A DNA stretch of 59,536 bases from assembly GCA_905209455.1 (NCBI GenBank), contig CAJLTA010000014.1, forward strand, positions 1-59,536. Direction: 5' to 3'. The notes under the pieces were generated by a model. That model ran no database searches and had not been told where the DNA came from. It saw nothing but the letters and a program-made list of their open reading frames with translations. Shown piece by piece: positions 24,934 through 36,301 of the stretch; the first letter of the stretch is position 1, and every line of letters begins with the position of its first letter. Origin of the DNA: an uncultured Collinsella sp. (GTDB lineage Bacteria > Actinomycetota > Coriobacteriia > Coriobacteriales > Coriobacteriaceae). The translations under genes were made by a program, and so were the position numbers.

Positions 24934-27387
24934 ATGCGCGTTTCTTACGACTGGCTCAAGACCATGATCGATATTCCGGAGGATCCCAAGACCCTTTCGG
25001 ACGAATATATCCGTACCGGCACCGAGGTCGAGGCGATCGACACCGTGGGCGAGTCCTTCGACCACGTGGTGACCGCCAAGGTGCTCACCAAGATCCCGCA
25101 CCCCGATAGCGACCACATGTATGTGTGCTCGGTCGATGTGGGCGACAAGAATCTCGACGCCGACGGCAACCCCGCCCCGCTGCAGATCGTCTGCGGCGCG
25201 CAGAACTTCGAGGCCGGCGACCACATCGTCACGGCCATGATCGGTGCTGTGCTTCCCGGCGACGTTAAGATCAAGAAGAGCAAGCTTCGCGGCGTCGTGT
25301 CCATGGGCATGAACTGCTCCGCGCGCGAGCTCGGCCTGGGCGGCGACCACTCCGGCATCATGATCCTGCCCGAGGATACGCCCTGCGGCATGCCGTTTGC
25401 CGAGTACGTGGGCTCGAGCGACACCGTGCTCGACTGCGAGATCACGCCCAACCGCCCCGACTGCCTGTCCATGATCGGCATGGCCCGCGAAACCGGTGCC
25501 ATCTTCGACCGCGATTTCCACGTTGAGCTGCCCGCCATCAAGGTCGAGACCGGCCGCGCGACCGACGACGAGCTTTCGGTCGAGATTGCCGACGAGGGCC
25601 TGTGCGACCGCTACGTCGCCCGCATCGTGCGCAACGTCAAGGTCGGTCCCTCGCCCGACTGGATGGTCAAGCGCCTCAACGCCCTGGGCGTGCGCCCGCA
25701 CAACAACATCGTCGATATCACCAACTACGTGATGATGCTCACCGGCCAGCCGCTGCACGCCTTTGACCTCGACACCTTTGCCGAGCGCGATGGCCACCGT
25801 CGCGTGGTGGTTCGCGCCGCCCAGCAGGACGAGAAGTTCACGACTCTCGACGGCGAGGAGCGCGTGCTCGACGCCGGCATGGGCCTCATCACCGACGGCG
25901 AGCGTCCCGTGGCGCTGGCCGGTGTCATGGGCGGTATGGATTCCGAGATCGAGGACGATACCGTCGATGTGATGGTCGAGAGCGCCTGCTTCAACGCCGG
26001 CCGCACCTCGCACACCAGCCGTGACCTGTCGCTGATCTCCGACGCCTCCATCCGCTTTGAGCGCCAGGTCGACGAGACCGGCTGCGTGGACGTCGCCAAT
26101 GTGACGTGCGCGCTTATCGAGGAGATCGCCGGCGGCGAGGTCGCCCCCGGCTATGTGGACGTGTTCCCCGCGCCCAAGACCATCGACAGCATCAAGCTGC
26201 GCCTGGCCCGCGTGCACGCCATCTGCGGTGCCGACATCGAGCCCGACTTTATCGAGCGCTCGCTCACCCGCCTGGGCTGCACCGTCGAGCGCGACGGCGA
26301 GGACTTTATGGTCACGCCGCCGAGCTTCCGTCCCGACCTGCCGCGTGAGATCGACCTGATCGAGGAGGTCCTGCGCCTATGGGGCATGGGTCGCGTCACG
26401 GCAACCATTCCGGCTGCCAAGAACCACATCGGCGGTCTGACGCGCGAGCAGAAGCTTACCCGCAAGGTCGGCGAGATCCTGCGCGCCTGTGGCCTCAACG
26501 AGACCACGACCTTTGGCTTTGCTGCCCCGGGCGACCTGGAGAAGATTGGCATGTCCACCGAGGGCCGCGGCTGCCCCGTGGTTCTCATGAACCCGCTGGT
26601 GGCCGAGCAGACCGAGATGCGCCGTTCGCTGCTGCCGGGCCTGCTGCAATCCGTGGCCTATAACGAGGCCCACGGCACGCCCAACGTGCACCTGTACGAG
26701 ATCGGCAGCTTGTTCCACGGTCGCGAGAACGCCAGCCTGCCCAAGGAGACCAAGTCCGTAGCGGGCGTGCTCTCGGGCCAGTGGAGCGAGCAGTCCTGGA
26801 ACATGAAGTACCGCAAGCTGCGCTTCTTCTTTGGCAAGGGCATCGTCGAGGAGTTGCTCGCCCAGCTGCGCATCGAGAAGGTTCGCTTCCGTCCCGTCGA
26901 GGGCGAGGGCTATGCCTTCTTGCAGCCGGGTCGCGCCGCCGAGGTTCTGTCCGGCGGTACCGTGCTGGGCTGGGTTGGCGAGATTCACCCCGAGGCGCGC
27001 GAGGCTATGGGCATTGACGAGGTTGTCGTTGCCTTTGAGCTCGACCTGGACAAGCTGATCAAGGGCGCCCGCAACCAGGAGAACTACCGTGAGTTCTCGC
27101 AGTACCCGGCCGTTGAGCACGACCTTGCTATCGTGGTCGACAACACTGTGACCTGCGAGGATCTTGAGCGCCGTATTACCAGCGCCGGAGGCAAGCTGCT
27201 CGAGGATGTGCGTCTGTTCGACGTCTACCGCGATCCCATCCGCATCGGAGCGGGCAAGAAGTCCATGGCCTTTGCGCTTACGTATCGCTCCGACGACCAC
27301 ACGCTTACCAGCGAAGAGGTCGAAAAGGCGCACCAGAAGATCGTTACCAAGGTGTGCAAGGGCGTAAACGGCGAGGTCCGCGGCTAG
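24934..27387 (+). CDS. pheT: Phenylalanyl-tRNA synthetase beta subunit
   Basis: An 817-residue non-catalytic partner of PheS, needed for tRNA binding and editing. The order is complete: N-terminal domain with an EMAP-like tRNA-binding fold (about 40-160), the B3/B4 editing domain (about 205-390, NPNRPDCLS-type ITPNRPDCLSMIG), B5 (about 400-475) and a C-terminal ferredoxin-like anticodon-binding domain (from about 720, starting YREFSQYPAVEHDLAIV). The gap after pheS contains a small hairpin (GCGTAC/GTACGC near 24812) but no terminator, so the two should be co-transcribed. Confidence 0.97.
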   Translation: MRVSYDWLKTMIDIPEDPKTLSDEYIRTGTEVEAIDTVGESFDHVVTAKVLTKIPHPDSDHMYVCSVDVGDKNLDADGNPAPLQIVCGAQNFEAGDHIVTAMIGAVLPGDVKIKKSKLRGVVSMGMNCSARELGLGGDHSGIMILPEDTPCGMPFAEYVGSSDTVLDCEITPNRPDCLSMIGMARETGAIFDRDFHVELPAIKVETGRATDDELSVEIADEGLCDRYVARIVRNVKVGPSPDWMVKRLNALGVRPHNNIVDITNYVMMLTGQPLHAFDLDTFAERDGHRRVVVRAAQQDEKFTTLDGEERVLDAGMGLITDGERPVALAGVMGGMDSEIEDDTVDVMVESACFNAGRTSHTSRDLSLISDASIRFERQVDETGCVDVANVTCALIEEIAGGEVAPGYVDVFPAPKTIDSIKLRLARVHAICGADIEPDFIERSLTRLGCTVERDGEDFMVTPPSFRPDLPREIDLIEEVLRLWGMGRVTATIPAAKNHIGGLTREQKLTRKVGEILRACGLNETTTFGFAAPGDLEKIGMSTEGRGCPVVLMNPLVAEQTEMRRSLLPGLLQSVAYNEAHGTPNVHLYEIGSLFHGRENASLPKETKSVAGVLSGQWSEQSWNMKYRKLRFFFGKGIVEELLAQLRIEKVRFRPVEGEGYAFLQPGRAAEVLSGGTVLGWVGEIHPEAREAMGIDEVVVAFELDLDKLIKGARNQENYREFSQYPAVEHDLAIVVDNTVTCEDLERRITSAGGKLLEDVRLFDVYRDPIRIGAGKKSMAFALTYRSDDHTLTSEEVEKAHQKIVTKVCKGVNGEVRG

Positions 27388-27508
27388 GTCCTGCGCCGGA
27401 TATAGGCCAGCGTCGGCTGCCGCCGAGTCTTACGTGACTGCTGTTTTCGGTATAAGGCACCGTTGAGCCTGCATATATGACACGCGCATTACATAACGGC
27501 GTGCTGCT

Positions 27509-27575
27509 TTGTCGGCAGTGCGCCGTTTTGCTATGATAGCCCGCGGCGTGTTACGAATCTGACATTACGTAACAC
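27509..27575 (+). promoter_or_regulatory. Promoter with NikR-like operator for the ECF metal transporter
   Basis: TTGTCG (27509-27514) and TATGAT (27532-27537) are spaced by 17 bases. Just downstream, covering the expected transcription start, lies GTGTTAC-N14-GTAACAC (27548-27575), in which 8 bp pair perfectly. This palindrome with 14-base spacing resembles the NikR sites reported outside the enterobacteria. The location fits nickel-dependent repression. I found no cobalamin-riboswitch core between 27388 and 27632. Confidence 0.65.
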
Positions 27576-27632
27576 TGGAAAGGTGATTCAAGCGGCGTTG
27601 CAATTCCGTGCGCCGATAACCGGGAGGCGCCC

Positions 27633-28718
27633 ATGCACATTCCAGATAATTATCTGTCCCCGCAGACGGATGCCGTCATGGCAGTGGCAATGGTGCCCGT
27701 TTGGGTCCACTGCATCAAAAAGGTGCGTGCCACGCTCGATCGCGAGCACATGGCTTTCCTGGGCATCTGCGCCGCATTTTCCTTCTTGCTCATGATGTTC
27801 AACGTGCCGCTGCCCGGCGGCACCACGGGTCACGCCGTCGGCGGCGCGCTCATCGCGCTGCTGCTGGGCCCGGAGGCCGCGGCCATTGCTGTCTCGGTCG
27901 CGCTGGCGCTACAGGCACTACTGTTTGGCGACGGCGGCATCCTGTCCTTTGGCGCCAACTGCTTTAACATGGCCTTCGTGCTGCCGTTTGCCGCTGCTAT
28001 CGTGTTCCGTGCGCTCAACAGCCGTCTGCACGACAAGAGCTGGGGCACCTCGGTTTCGGCCATCGTAAGCGGCTGGGTCGGCCTGTGCCTGGCGGCCCTG
28101 TGCGCGGCAATCGAGTTTGGTATTCAGCCGATGCTCTTTACCAACGCTTCGGGCGCGCCGCTGTACTGCCCCTTCCCGTTGTCTATTGCCATTCCTGCCA
28201 TGATGATCCCGCATATGCTGGTTGCCGGCGTGGTCGAGGGCGTGGCGACGGCTGCGATTTACGGTTTCATTAAGAAGACGGCGCCGAGCGTTATCGTCGG
28301 GCCCGAGGCCGTCGATGGCCAGCTTGCTGCCGAGGGCGCTGCTGCCAAGAAGACCTCGCTGGTCCCCACACTCATCCTGGTTGCCGTGCTTGTCGTGGCC
28401 ACGCCGCTGGGCCTGCTGGCCACGGGTGACGCCTGGGGTGAGTGGGACGCCGAGGGCGCCGCGACCGCCGTTCAGGAGGCTGGTGACAACAGTCTGCAGA
28501 CTTCGGTCGGCCTCGATACCCCGACCTTTGCCGACGCTCTGCCCACGGGCGATTATCTGCAGGCCTATTCCGAGGAGCAGGGTCTTGGCTTTGCCGGCCA
28601 GGCCGCGATGTATATTCTTTCGGGCGTGATTGGCGTGGCGGTGCTCACCATCGCATTCCGTCTGATTTCGCTGACGGTCAAGGAAAGCGGTGCTCATGGC
28701 AATAGCCAAGCTGCCTAG
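27633..28718 (+). CDS. ECF transporter substrate-binding protein, CbiM/NikM fused to a CbiN/PDGLE-like domain
   Basis: A 361-residue membrane protein. The N-terminal MHIPDNYLSP supplies the family metal-binding N terminus, in which residue 2 His is essential, and the CbiM/NikM helices occupy about residues 1-215. A linker leads to a second unit (about 245-350) with TPLGLLATGDAWGEW, the PDGLE-like domain, and a final helix. It is thus a natural M-N fusion. It binds Co2+ or Ni2+ for uptake with the following Q and O genes. The NikR-like operator upstream favours nickel. Confidence 0.88.
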   Translation: MHIPDNYLSPQTDAVMAVAMVPVWVHCIKKVRATLDREHMAFLGICAAFSFLLMMFNVPLPGGTTGHAVGGALIALLLGPEAAAIAVSVALALQALLFGDGGILSFGANCFNMAFVLPFAAAIVFRALNSRLHDKSWGTSVSAIVSGWVGLCLAALCAAIEFGIQPMLFTNASGAPLYCPFPLSIAIPAMMIPHMLVAGVVEGVATAAIYGFIKKTAPSVIVGPEAVDGQLAAEGAAAKKTSLVPTLILVAVLVVATPLGLLATGDAWGEWDAEGAATAVQEAGDNSLQTSVGLDTPTFADALPTGDYLQAYSEEQGLGFAGQAAMYILSGVIGVAVLTIAFRLISLTVKESGAHGNSQAA

Positions 28719-29532
28719 CTGGCTTGCGGCCGAGGAGCGATACGAGCCCGCGGGGGTTCGGCATCGAGTGATGCAAAAGAATGTCCTGCACCTGGCGAGC
28801 CTGCTTGAGCGGGTTCGCCTGGGTGGAGGCGCGCACGAGGGCGGGTCGATGGTCGACCGCGCCCTTTCTTGCGTTTCGGCTCCGGTGCGCCTGGTGGGGA
28901 TGTTCGTTTGCGTCCTGTGCGTGTGTCTGACGCAGAGCCCGCTGTACCTCATGCTGATGGCGGCTATCGCACTGGTGCTCGTTGCCGTGCGCCCCGTACG
29001 CGGACTGCGGGCAACCTTTGTGCCGGCGCTTGGCGCTGCGGGGCTCGCGGTGGTTCTGGCGCTGCCCGCCTTGCTGCTGGACGCTTCTGCCGCGGGCGCC
29101 ATGCTCAAGATTGCGCTCAAGACCTTCATTAATGTGTCGCTAGTGCTGGGCGTTTCGTGGACCCTCACGTGGAGCCGCATGTCGGCGTCGCTCAAGATGC
29201 TGCATCTACCCGACGAAGTTATCTTTACGTTTGATATGGCGCTCAAGCACATCGAGGTGCTGGGTCGCACGGCGCACAATCTGTGCGAATCGGTCATGCT
29301 GCGCAGCGTGGGTCGTGCGCCTGCGGGTTTTTCGCGCACCGACTCGCTGGCGGGTATCATGGGCATGACGTTTATCAAGGCGATGGAATGCAGCCGCGCG
29401 ATGGACGAGGCTATGCTTTGCCGCGGCTTTGCCGGTGCGTATCCGGCGCCCGCGCGTGTCGGGTTTGGCTGGCGCGATGCGGTCTATGCGGCCGGCGTGG
29501 CGCTGCTGGCAGTGTTGTGCGCCGTGCTGTAG
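28696..29532 (+). CDS. ECF transporter transmembrane (T) component, CbiQ/NikQ
   Basis: A 278-residue membrane protein with several hydrophobic helices between about residues 60 and 275. The coupling-helix motifs with ARG-type signatures are degenerate but in place (AMDEAMLCRGF). The family couples the ATPase to the substrate component. The ATG at 28696 lies inside the end of the M gene (23-base overlap), so translation is coupled. Part of the metal ECF operon. Confidence 0.87.
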   Translation: MAIAKLPSWLAAEERYEPAGVRHRVMQKNVLHLASLLERVRLGGGAHEGGSMVDRALSCVSAPVRLVGMFVCVLCVCLTQSPLYLMLMAAIALVLVAVRPVRGLRATFVPALGAAGLAVVLALPALLLDASAAGAMLKIALKTFINVSLVLGVSWTLTWSRMSASLKMLHLPDEVIFTFDMALKHIEVLGRTAHNLCESVMLRSVGRAPAGFSRTDSLAGIMGMTFIKAMECSRAMDEAMLCRGFAGAYPAPARVGFGWRDAVYAAGVALLAVLCAVL

Positions 29533-29578
29533 ACGCTGCTGGTTTCGACTGGGGATGCAAATAGGGAAGGGCGACGTT

Positions 29579-30346
29579 TTGACGATCGATATGAATAGTG
29601 CGGCGGGCACGAACGGCGCGCGCGCCGAGGCCATGCCGCTCATCGAGCTGCGCGACGTGGTGTTCTCCTATGCGGGGCATACGGTTGTCGATGGTGTGTC
29701 GCTGCAGGTCGATCGTGGTGAACTCGTTGCCCTGCTCGGTCCCAACGGCTGCGGCAAGACGACGATCATGCGCCTTATCAACGGCCTTGAGCTCGCGGAC
29801 GCAGGGGCATACCTGTTCGACGGGCATGTGATCGATGCGGCGTTTCTAAAGGATTCCGCGGCTGCTCAGCGTTTTCATCAGCGCGTGGGCTTTGTGTTCC
29901 AGAATGCCGATGCCCAGCTCTTTTGCGCTACGGTGGGCGAGGAAGTTGCTTTTGGTCCCGCGCAGATGGGGCTGCCGGCAGACGAGCTCGAGCGCCGCGT
30001 GAGCGATGCCATGGGGTTGTTCCAGGTTGCCGACCTTGCCGACGCCTCTCCCTATCAGCTCTCGGGCGGGCAAAAGAAGCGCGTTGCGCTGGCTGCGGTG
30101 GTGTCGATGAACCCGGATATCTTGGTTCTTGACGAGCCTACCAATGGGCTCGACGAGGATTCATGCGACATCGTGGTCAACTTCTTGCTGGCCTACGTCG
30201 CGGCGGGTAAGACGGTCTTGATGAGCACACATCACCAGGATTTGGTGCGACGCCTGGGTGCCCGTGCAATCTATATCGATCGATATCACCATGTGGTCGA
30301 GGCGCCTTCGCCGTCGTATGGAACCGAAAGCGGTGCTACGGACTAG
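29579..30346 (+). CDS. ECF transporter ATP-binding protein, CbiO/NikO
   Basis: A 255-residue ABC ATPase. Walker A is GPNGCGKTT, the Q-loop is in VFQNADAQLF, the signature LSGGQKKR, Walker B ILVLDEPT and the H-loop MSTHH. It powers metal uptake with the preceding M-N and Q proteins. The start is uncertain: TTG 29579 has GGGAAGGG seven bases upstream, while ATG 29555, ATG 29591 and ATG 29633 are other options. The ABC fold proper begins at PLIELRDVVFSY. Confidence 0.9.
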   Translation: MTIDMNSAAGTNGARAEAMPLIELRDVVFSYAGHTVVDGVSLQVDRGELVALLGPNGCGKTTIMRLINGLELADAGAYLFDGHVIDAAFLKDSAAAQRFHQRVGFVFQNADAQLFCATVGEEVAFGPAQMGLPADELERRVSDAMGLFQVADLADASPYQLSGGQKKRVALAAVVSMNPDILVLDEPTNGLDEDSCDIVVNFLLAYVAAGKTVLMSTHHQDLVRRLGARAIYIDRYHHVVEAPSPSYGTESGATD

Positions 30347-30426
30347 TTGCTGCGTAGAGCGTGCGTAGCCGCCCGCGCGGCTTTGCCGTGATGGTATAGT
30401 TATCCAGGTTTTTTATGGGGGTGGCT

Positions 30427-31275
30427 ATGCCAAGCTGGAACATTCATATCGCTCAGACGGAGCGTTTGCTGGAGCGCACCGGTGCGCTTGCCAATAGCGT
30501 GCGCGACCGCAATGCCTTTTTGTTTGGCTGCGTGGTTCCGGATATCTTCGTGGGCTATATGGTCCCTGGCATCGCCGATCCCATCCCGTACCGCATTACG
30601 CACTTTGCAAAGCCCGAGCCTATCCCTAAGCCGCGCGAGCATGAGTTTTGGGACACCTATGTGGCGCCGCTGCTCAAAGGGGCGCCTGTTGGTACGCCGG
30701 CTGACGCGACCTCGATTGTCGAGGAGCGCGAGCGACTCAATCGGGTGCATTATCCCCAACGCTACAAGGATGCCGAGCCGGTTGCCGGTCCCGGTGCTAG
30801 CGAGCTTTCACTCGCGCCCGATGACGTGGCGCAGTCGCTGCTCGATCTGACGCTGGGCGTTTGGTCTCACCTCGTGGCCGATACCGTGTGGAATACGCGC
30901 GTGAATCGGTACCTGGAGGCGCACGGCGGCAAACCGTGCGAGGAATTCCGCATTAAAAAGCAAGGCGACTTTGACTGGTTTGGCAAGACACTCGGCATCG
31001 TTTCGATTCCGCGCGCGACCGATCGCCTGTATACTGCGGCGACCCGTTTTGGTCAGTATCCCATCCATAAGGAGTATGTGCTCAAGACCATTGGCGTTAT
31101 GCACGAGATTGTACGCGAAAACCCCGGCGAGCCCGATCATCCGCCGTATCGCTTGCTAACCGAGGAGTTTTTCGATGCAACGTTTACCGAGGTCATCGAG
31201 CTGACCGAGGCGGGATTTGCGGCTCGCGTTGCTGCTTCTGACGTTCCCGCAGTCCCTCTGATCGCTAGCTGCTAG
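30427..31275 (+). CDS. Zinc-dependent phospholipase C family protein
   Basis: A 282-residue protein of the PF00882 type. The N-terminal MPSWNIHIAQTERLL provides the Trp/His metal ligands, followed by FLFGCVVPDIF (Asp) and WSHLVADTVWN (His/Asp) in the middle, the usual zinc-binding pattern. Some members cleave phospholipids and many are uncharacterised. No signal peptide is visible, so a cytoplasmic role is more likely than secretion. ATG 30415 is an alternative start; 30427 places the family's first conserved Trp correctly. Confidence 0.75.
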   Translation: MPSWNIHIAQTERLLERTGALANSVRDRNAFLFGCVVPDIFVGYMVPGIADPIPYRITHFAKPEPIPKPREHEFWDTYVAPLLKGAPVGTPADATSIVEERERLNRVHYPQRYKDAEPVAGPGASELSLAPDDVAQSLLDLTLGVWSHLVADTVWNTRVNRYLEAHGGKPCEEFRIKKQGDFDWFGKTLGIVSIPRATDRLYTAATRFGQYPIHKEYVLKTIGVMHEIVRENPGEPDHPPYRLLTEEFFDATFTEVIELTEAGFAARVAASDVPAVPLIASC

Positions 31276-31411
31276 CCGGCCGGCTTAACGGAGAACAGTT
31301 CATCCCAATTGACCAACAGCTCCCGCCGCAGGGCGTCTTCGGTGGTGCACTCGGCATCGGAGAGGCTTGCGACTGAACGCAAATCGATGAGGCGGCATAT
31401 GAAGAAGGTCT

Positions 31412-31446
31412 TAAAAAGGGCCCGGAAGGCAATGCCTTCCGGGCCC
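31412..31446 (-). terminator. Intrinsic terminator of pyk
   Basis: A 13-bp perfect stem (GGGCCCGGAAGGC / GCCTTCCGGGCCC, 31418-31446) has a 3-base loop and is followed on the minus strand by TTTTTAA. It sits 31 bases beyond the pyk stop. Confidence 0.92.
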
Positions 31447-31477
31447 TTTGCAATGCAAATCTGCTTGCAAGTGCGAT

Positions 31478-32938
31478 TTAGCGCACCTGAGCGACGTAAG
31501 CGACGTTGGTCGAGGAGACCTTGTCCTCGAGCTGGACGCTCATGCGGGGATCGCCGGCGGTAGCGACGGTCAGGTCGCCGGCCTCGACGTAGCCGAGCTC
31601 CTTGGCGGTCTCGATCGCCTTGACGATCGTGCCGTTGACGGTGCCCTGGGTAATCTCGGCCTGGTGCGGGATAACGCCCCAGTACATGATCATCTGCTGG
31701 ACGGCCCACTCGTGGCGGGAGAATGCGCAGATCGGCATGTTGGGACGGAAGTGCGAGATCAGGCGAGCGGTACGACCGGTGGTCGTCGGCACGGTGATGC
31801 ACTTGGCGCCAACGGTGGTAGCCATGTTCACAGCGGACATACCCACAACGTTGTTGACGACGCGGGTGCCGTGAGCGTCAGCCGGAACCTCGAGCGGAGC
31901 GTGGGCCGGGAGGTACTTCTCGGTCTCGAGAGCGATGCTGGCCTGCATCTTAACGGCCTCGACCGGGTACTTACCGGCAGCGGACTCGCCGGACAGCATA
32001 ACGGCGTCGGTGCCGTCGTAAATGGCGTTAGCAACGTCGGCAACCTCGGCGCGCGTCGGGCGCGGGTTCTGCTGCATGGAGTCGAGCATCTGCGTAGCGG
32101 TGATAACGGGCTTGTAGGCCGCGTTGCACTTGGCGATGATCTCCTTCTGGATGTGGGGAACGAGCTCGGGCTTGATCTCGATGCCCAGGTCGCCACGGGC
32201 GACCATGATGCCGTCGGAAGCCTCGAGGATCTCGTCGAAGTTCTCGACGCCCAGGGCGCACTCGATCTTCGGGAAGATCGTCACGTGCTCGCCGCCGTTC
32301 TCGCGGCAAAGCTCGCGGATGCCGCGGACGGACTCGCCGTCACGGATGAAGGAAGCGGCGATGTAGTCGATGTTCTCGGTCAGGCCAAAGAGGATGTCCT
32401 GACGATCGCGCTCGGTGATGGCGGGCAGCGAGATGTTGACGTTGGGCATGTTGACGCCCTTGCGCTCGCCGATCAGGCCGTCGTTCTTAACGACGCAGGT
32501 CATGTCCTGGCCGTCGACGGACTCGACCTCGAGGGCAACCAGGCCGTCATCGATCAGGATGAGGGAGCCCTTCTCGACCTCGGAGGGCAGAGCCAGGTAA
32601 TCGAGGGAGATGTGCTCAGCGGTGCCGTGGAAATCCTCGGACGTGGGCTGAGCGGTGACGACGATCTTGTCGCCGGTCTTGACGGCAACCTTCTTGCCAT
32701 CGACCAAAAGGCCGGTGCGGACCTCGGGGCCCTTGGTGTCGAGCAGGATGCCGACGGGCATGCCGAGCTCCTTGGAAATACGGCGGACGCGCTCGATGCG
32801 ACCGTGGTGCTCGTCGTAGGAGCCGTGCGAGAAGTTAAAACGGGCGACGTTCATGCCCGCCTTGATCATCTCGCGGATGGTCTCGTCGCTATCGCAGGCG
32901 GGACCCATGGTGCATACAATCTTGGTGCGCTTGTACAT
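31478..32938 (-). CDS. pyk: Pyruvate kinase
   Basis: The final ATP-forming step of glycolysis, PEP to pyruvate. The 486-residue protein begins MYKRTKIVCTMGPACDS. The catalytic-loop signature near residues 205-220 reads IFPKIECALGVENFDEI, and the metal/PEP site segment MVARGDLGIEI follows. AVMLSGESAAGKYPVEAV is present. The length is that of the compact bacterial enzyme without the extra PEP-utilizer domain. A TATAAT box lies at 33007-33002 on the minus strand, about 65 bases before the ATG. Confidence 0.97.
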   Translation of the reverse strand: MYKRTKIVCTMGPACDSDETIREMIKAGMNVARFNFSHGSYDEHHGRIERVRRISKELGMPVGILLDTKGPEVRTGLLVDGKKVAVKTGDKIVVTAQPTSEDFHGTAEHISLDYLALPSEVEKGSLILIDDGLVALEVESVDGQDMTCVVKNDGLIGERKGVNMPNVNISLPAITERDRQDILFGLTENIDYIAASFIRDGESVRGIRELCRENGGEHVTIFPKIECALGVENFDEILEASDGIMVARGDLGIEIKPELVPHIQKEIIAKCNAAYKPVITATQMLDSMQQNPRPTRAEVADVANAIYDGTDAVMLSGESAAGKYPVEAVKMQASIALETEKYLPAHAPLEVPADAHGTRVVNNVVGMSAVNMATTVGAKCITVPTTTGRTARLISHFRPNMPICAFSRHEWAVQQMIMYWGVIPHQAEITQGTVNGTIVKAIETAKELGYVEAGDLTVATAGDPRMSVQLEDKVSSTNVAYVAQVR

Positions 32939-33001
32939 TCAGACCTCCATCTGACATCGTCTTGCGCTGATAGATAAACCATAAGAAATAAAACTGAGAT
33001 G

Positions 33002-33007
33002 ATTATA
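33002..33007 (-). promoter_or_regulatory. Probable -10 box of the pyk promoter
   Basis: TATAAT on the minus strand, about 65 bases before the pyk start, in an A/T-rich stretch. No clear -35 was found. Apart from this and the leader structure at 33232-33375, the 441 bases between pyk and the ATPase gene show nothing recognisable. Confidence 0.5.
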
Positions 33008-33231
33008 ACGAAATGCCGACCGAATACCCCAAAAAATCGACCGTATGCCGAATTAGAAGTTCATTTTTTGCGGAAAAACGGTATATGCAAAAACTTTACC
33101 AACCGTTCTAACCGCTGCTATCTGGGCGATATTTCAGTCTGACGATGCGCCGAAGAAAAAACGTTTTATCAATGTTGAGCATCACACTGTCTGCACCGTT
33201 GCGCCTGTGCCGTGTTTCCAGATGGAATGTT

Positions 33232-33375
33232 TTGGCTAGACGCGTCGCTTTGGGGTACCATAGCTCCACTATCAACTGCCGCTCAGCACGGCAGCCTTGA
33301 TGAGCCCTTGCCCTTCTCCTGGGAATTATGATCGGGCATCAATCTGCTGAGTGGCCCGAATCCCAGGAGGGGACT
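33232..33375 (+). promoter_or_regulatory. Promoter and structured leader that can hide the ATPase ribosome-binding site
   Basis: TTGGCT (33232) and TACCAT (33256-33261) are spaced by 18 bases. The leader then has a 6-bp hairpin (CTGCCG/CGGCAG, about 33277-33295) and a larger structure. CTCCTGGGAATT and CGGGC (about 33317-33343) pair with GCCCG and AATCCCAGGAG (about 33354-33370), so the AGGAGG ribosome-binding site is inside the stem. This suggests translational control, perhaps ion-responsive (inference). It does not match a riboswitch consensus I know. Confidence 0.55.
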
Positions 33376-33379
33376 CTAT

Positions 33380-36061
<2,682 letters not shown>

Positions 36062-36072
36062 CGTACTCGTCC

Positions 36073-36160
36073 GGGCCCGCCCCACGCCCTTTCTCCCTCA
36101 CTGGTCCTCGCGCTTCGCGCTGCGGGATCGTTCGGGAGAAAGGGCTTCCGGGGCGGGCCC
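36073..36160. terminator. Large two-tier inverted repeat after the ATPase gene
   Basis: The outer arms GGGCCCGCCCC (36073-36083) / GGGGCGGGCCC (36150-36160) and inner arms GCCCTTTCTCCC (36086-36097) / GGGAGAAAGGGC (36134-36145) pair perfectly. A 36-base apical part can itself fold (GCGC...GCGC). There is no long T-run. It is probably a terminator, or a stable 3' structure shared with the next transcription unit. Confidence 0.7.
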
Positions 36161-36301
36161 TGCGGTATCCTTGTTGGCTTTTCTCCCGTGCGGATGAAAA
36201 GGGCTGAGGGAAAGCTTGTGAGCTGGTCGGGCTTTGCCCGGCCAGCTCTTTTTGATTTAAAATACCTGCTCAGTTGTGATTTTGGCTGCTGGGAGGCGTT
36301 T

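Noticed and set aside
27388..27632. Cobalamin riboswitch before the ECF metal transporter
   Set aside because: The B12-box-type conserved core is absent; a NikR-like palindrome explains the region better.
33262..33379. yybP-ykoY (manganese) riboswitch upstream of the P-type ATPase
   Set aside because: Two hairpins are present, but I cannot find the conserved loop sequences of that class. Recorded as an unassigned structured leader instead.
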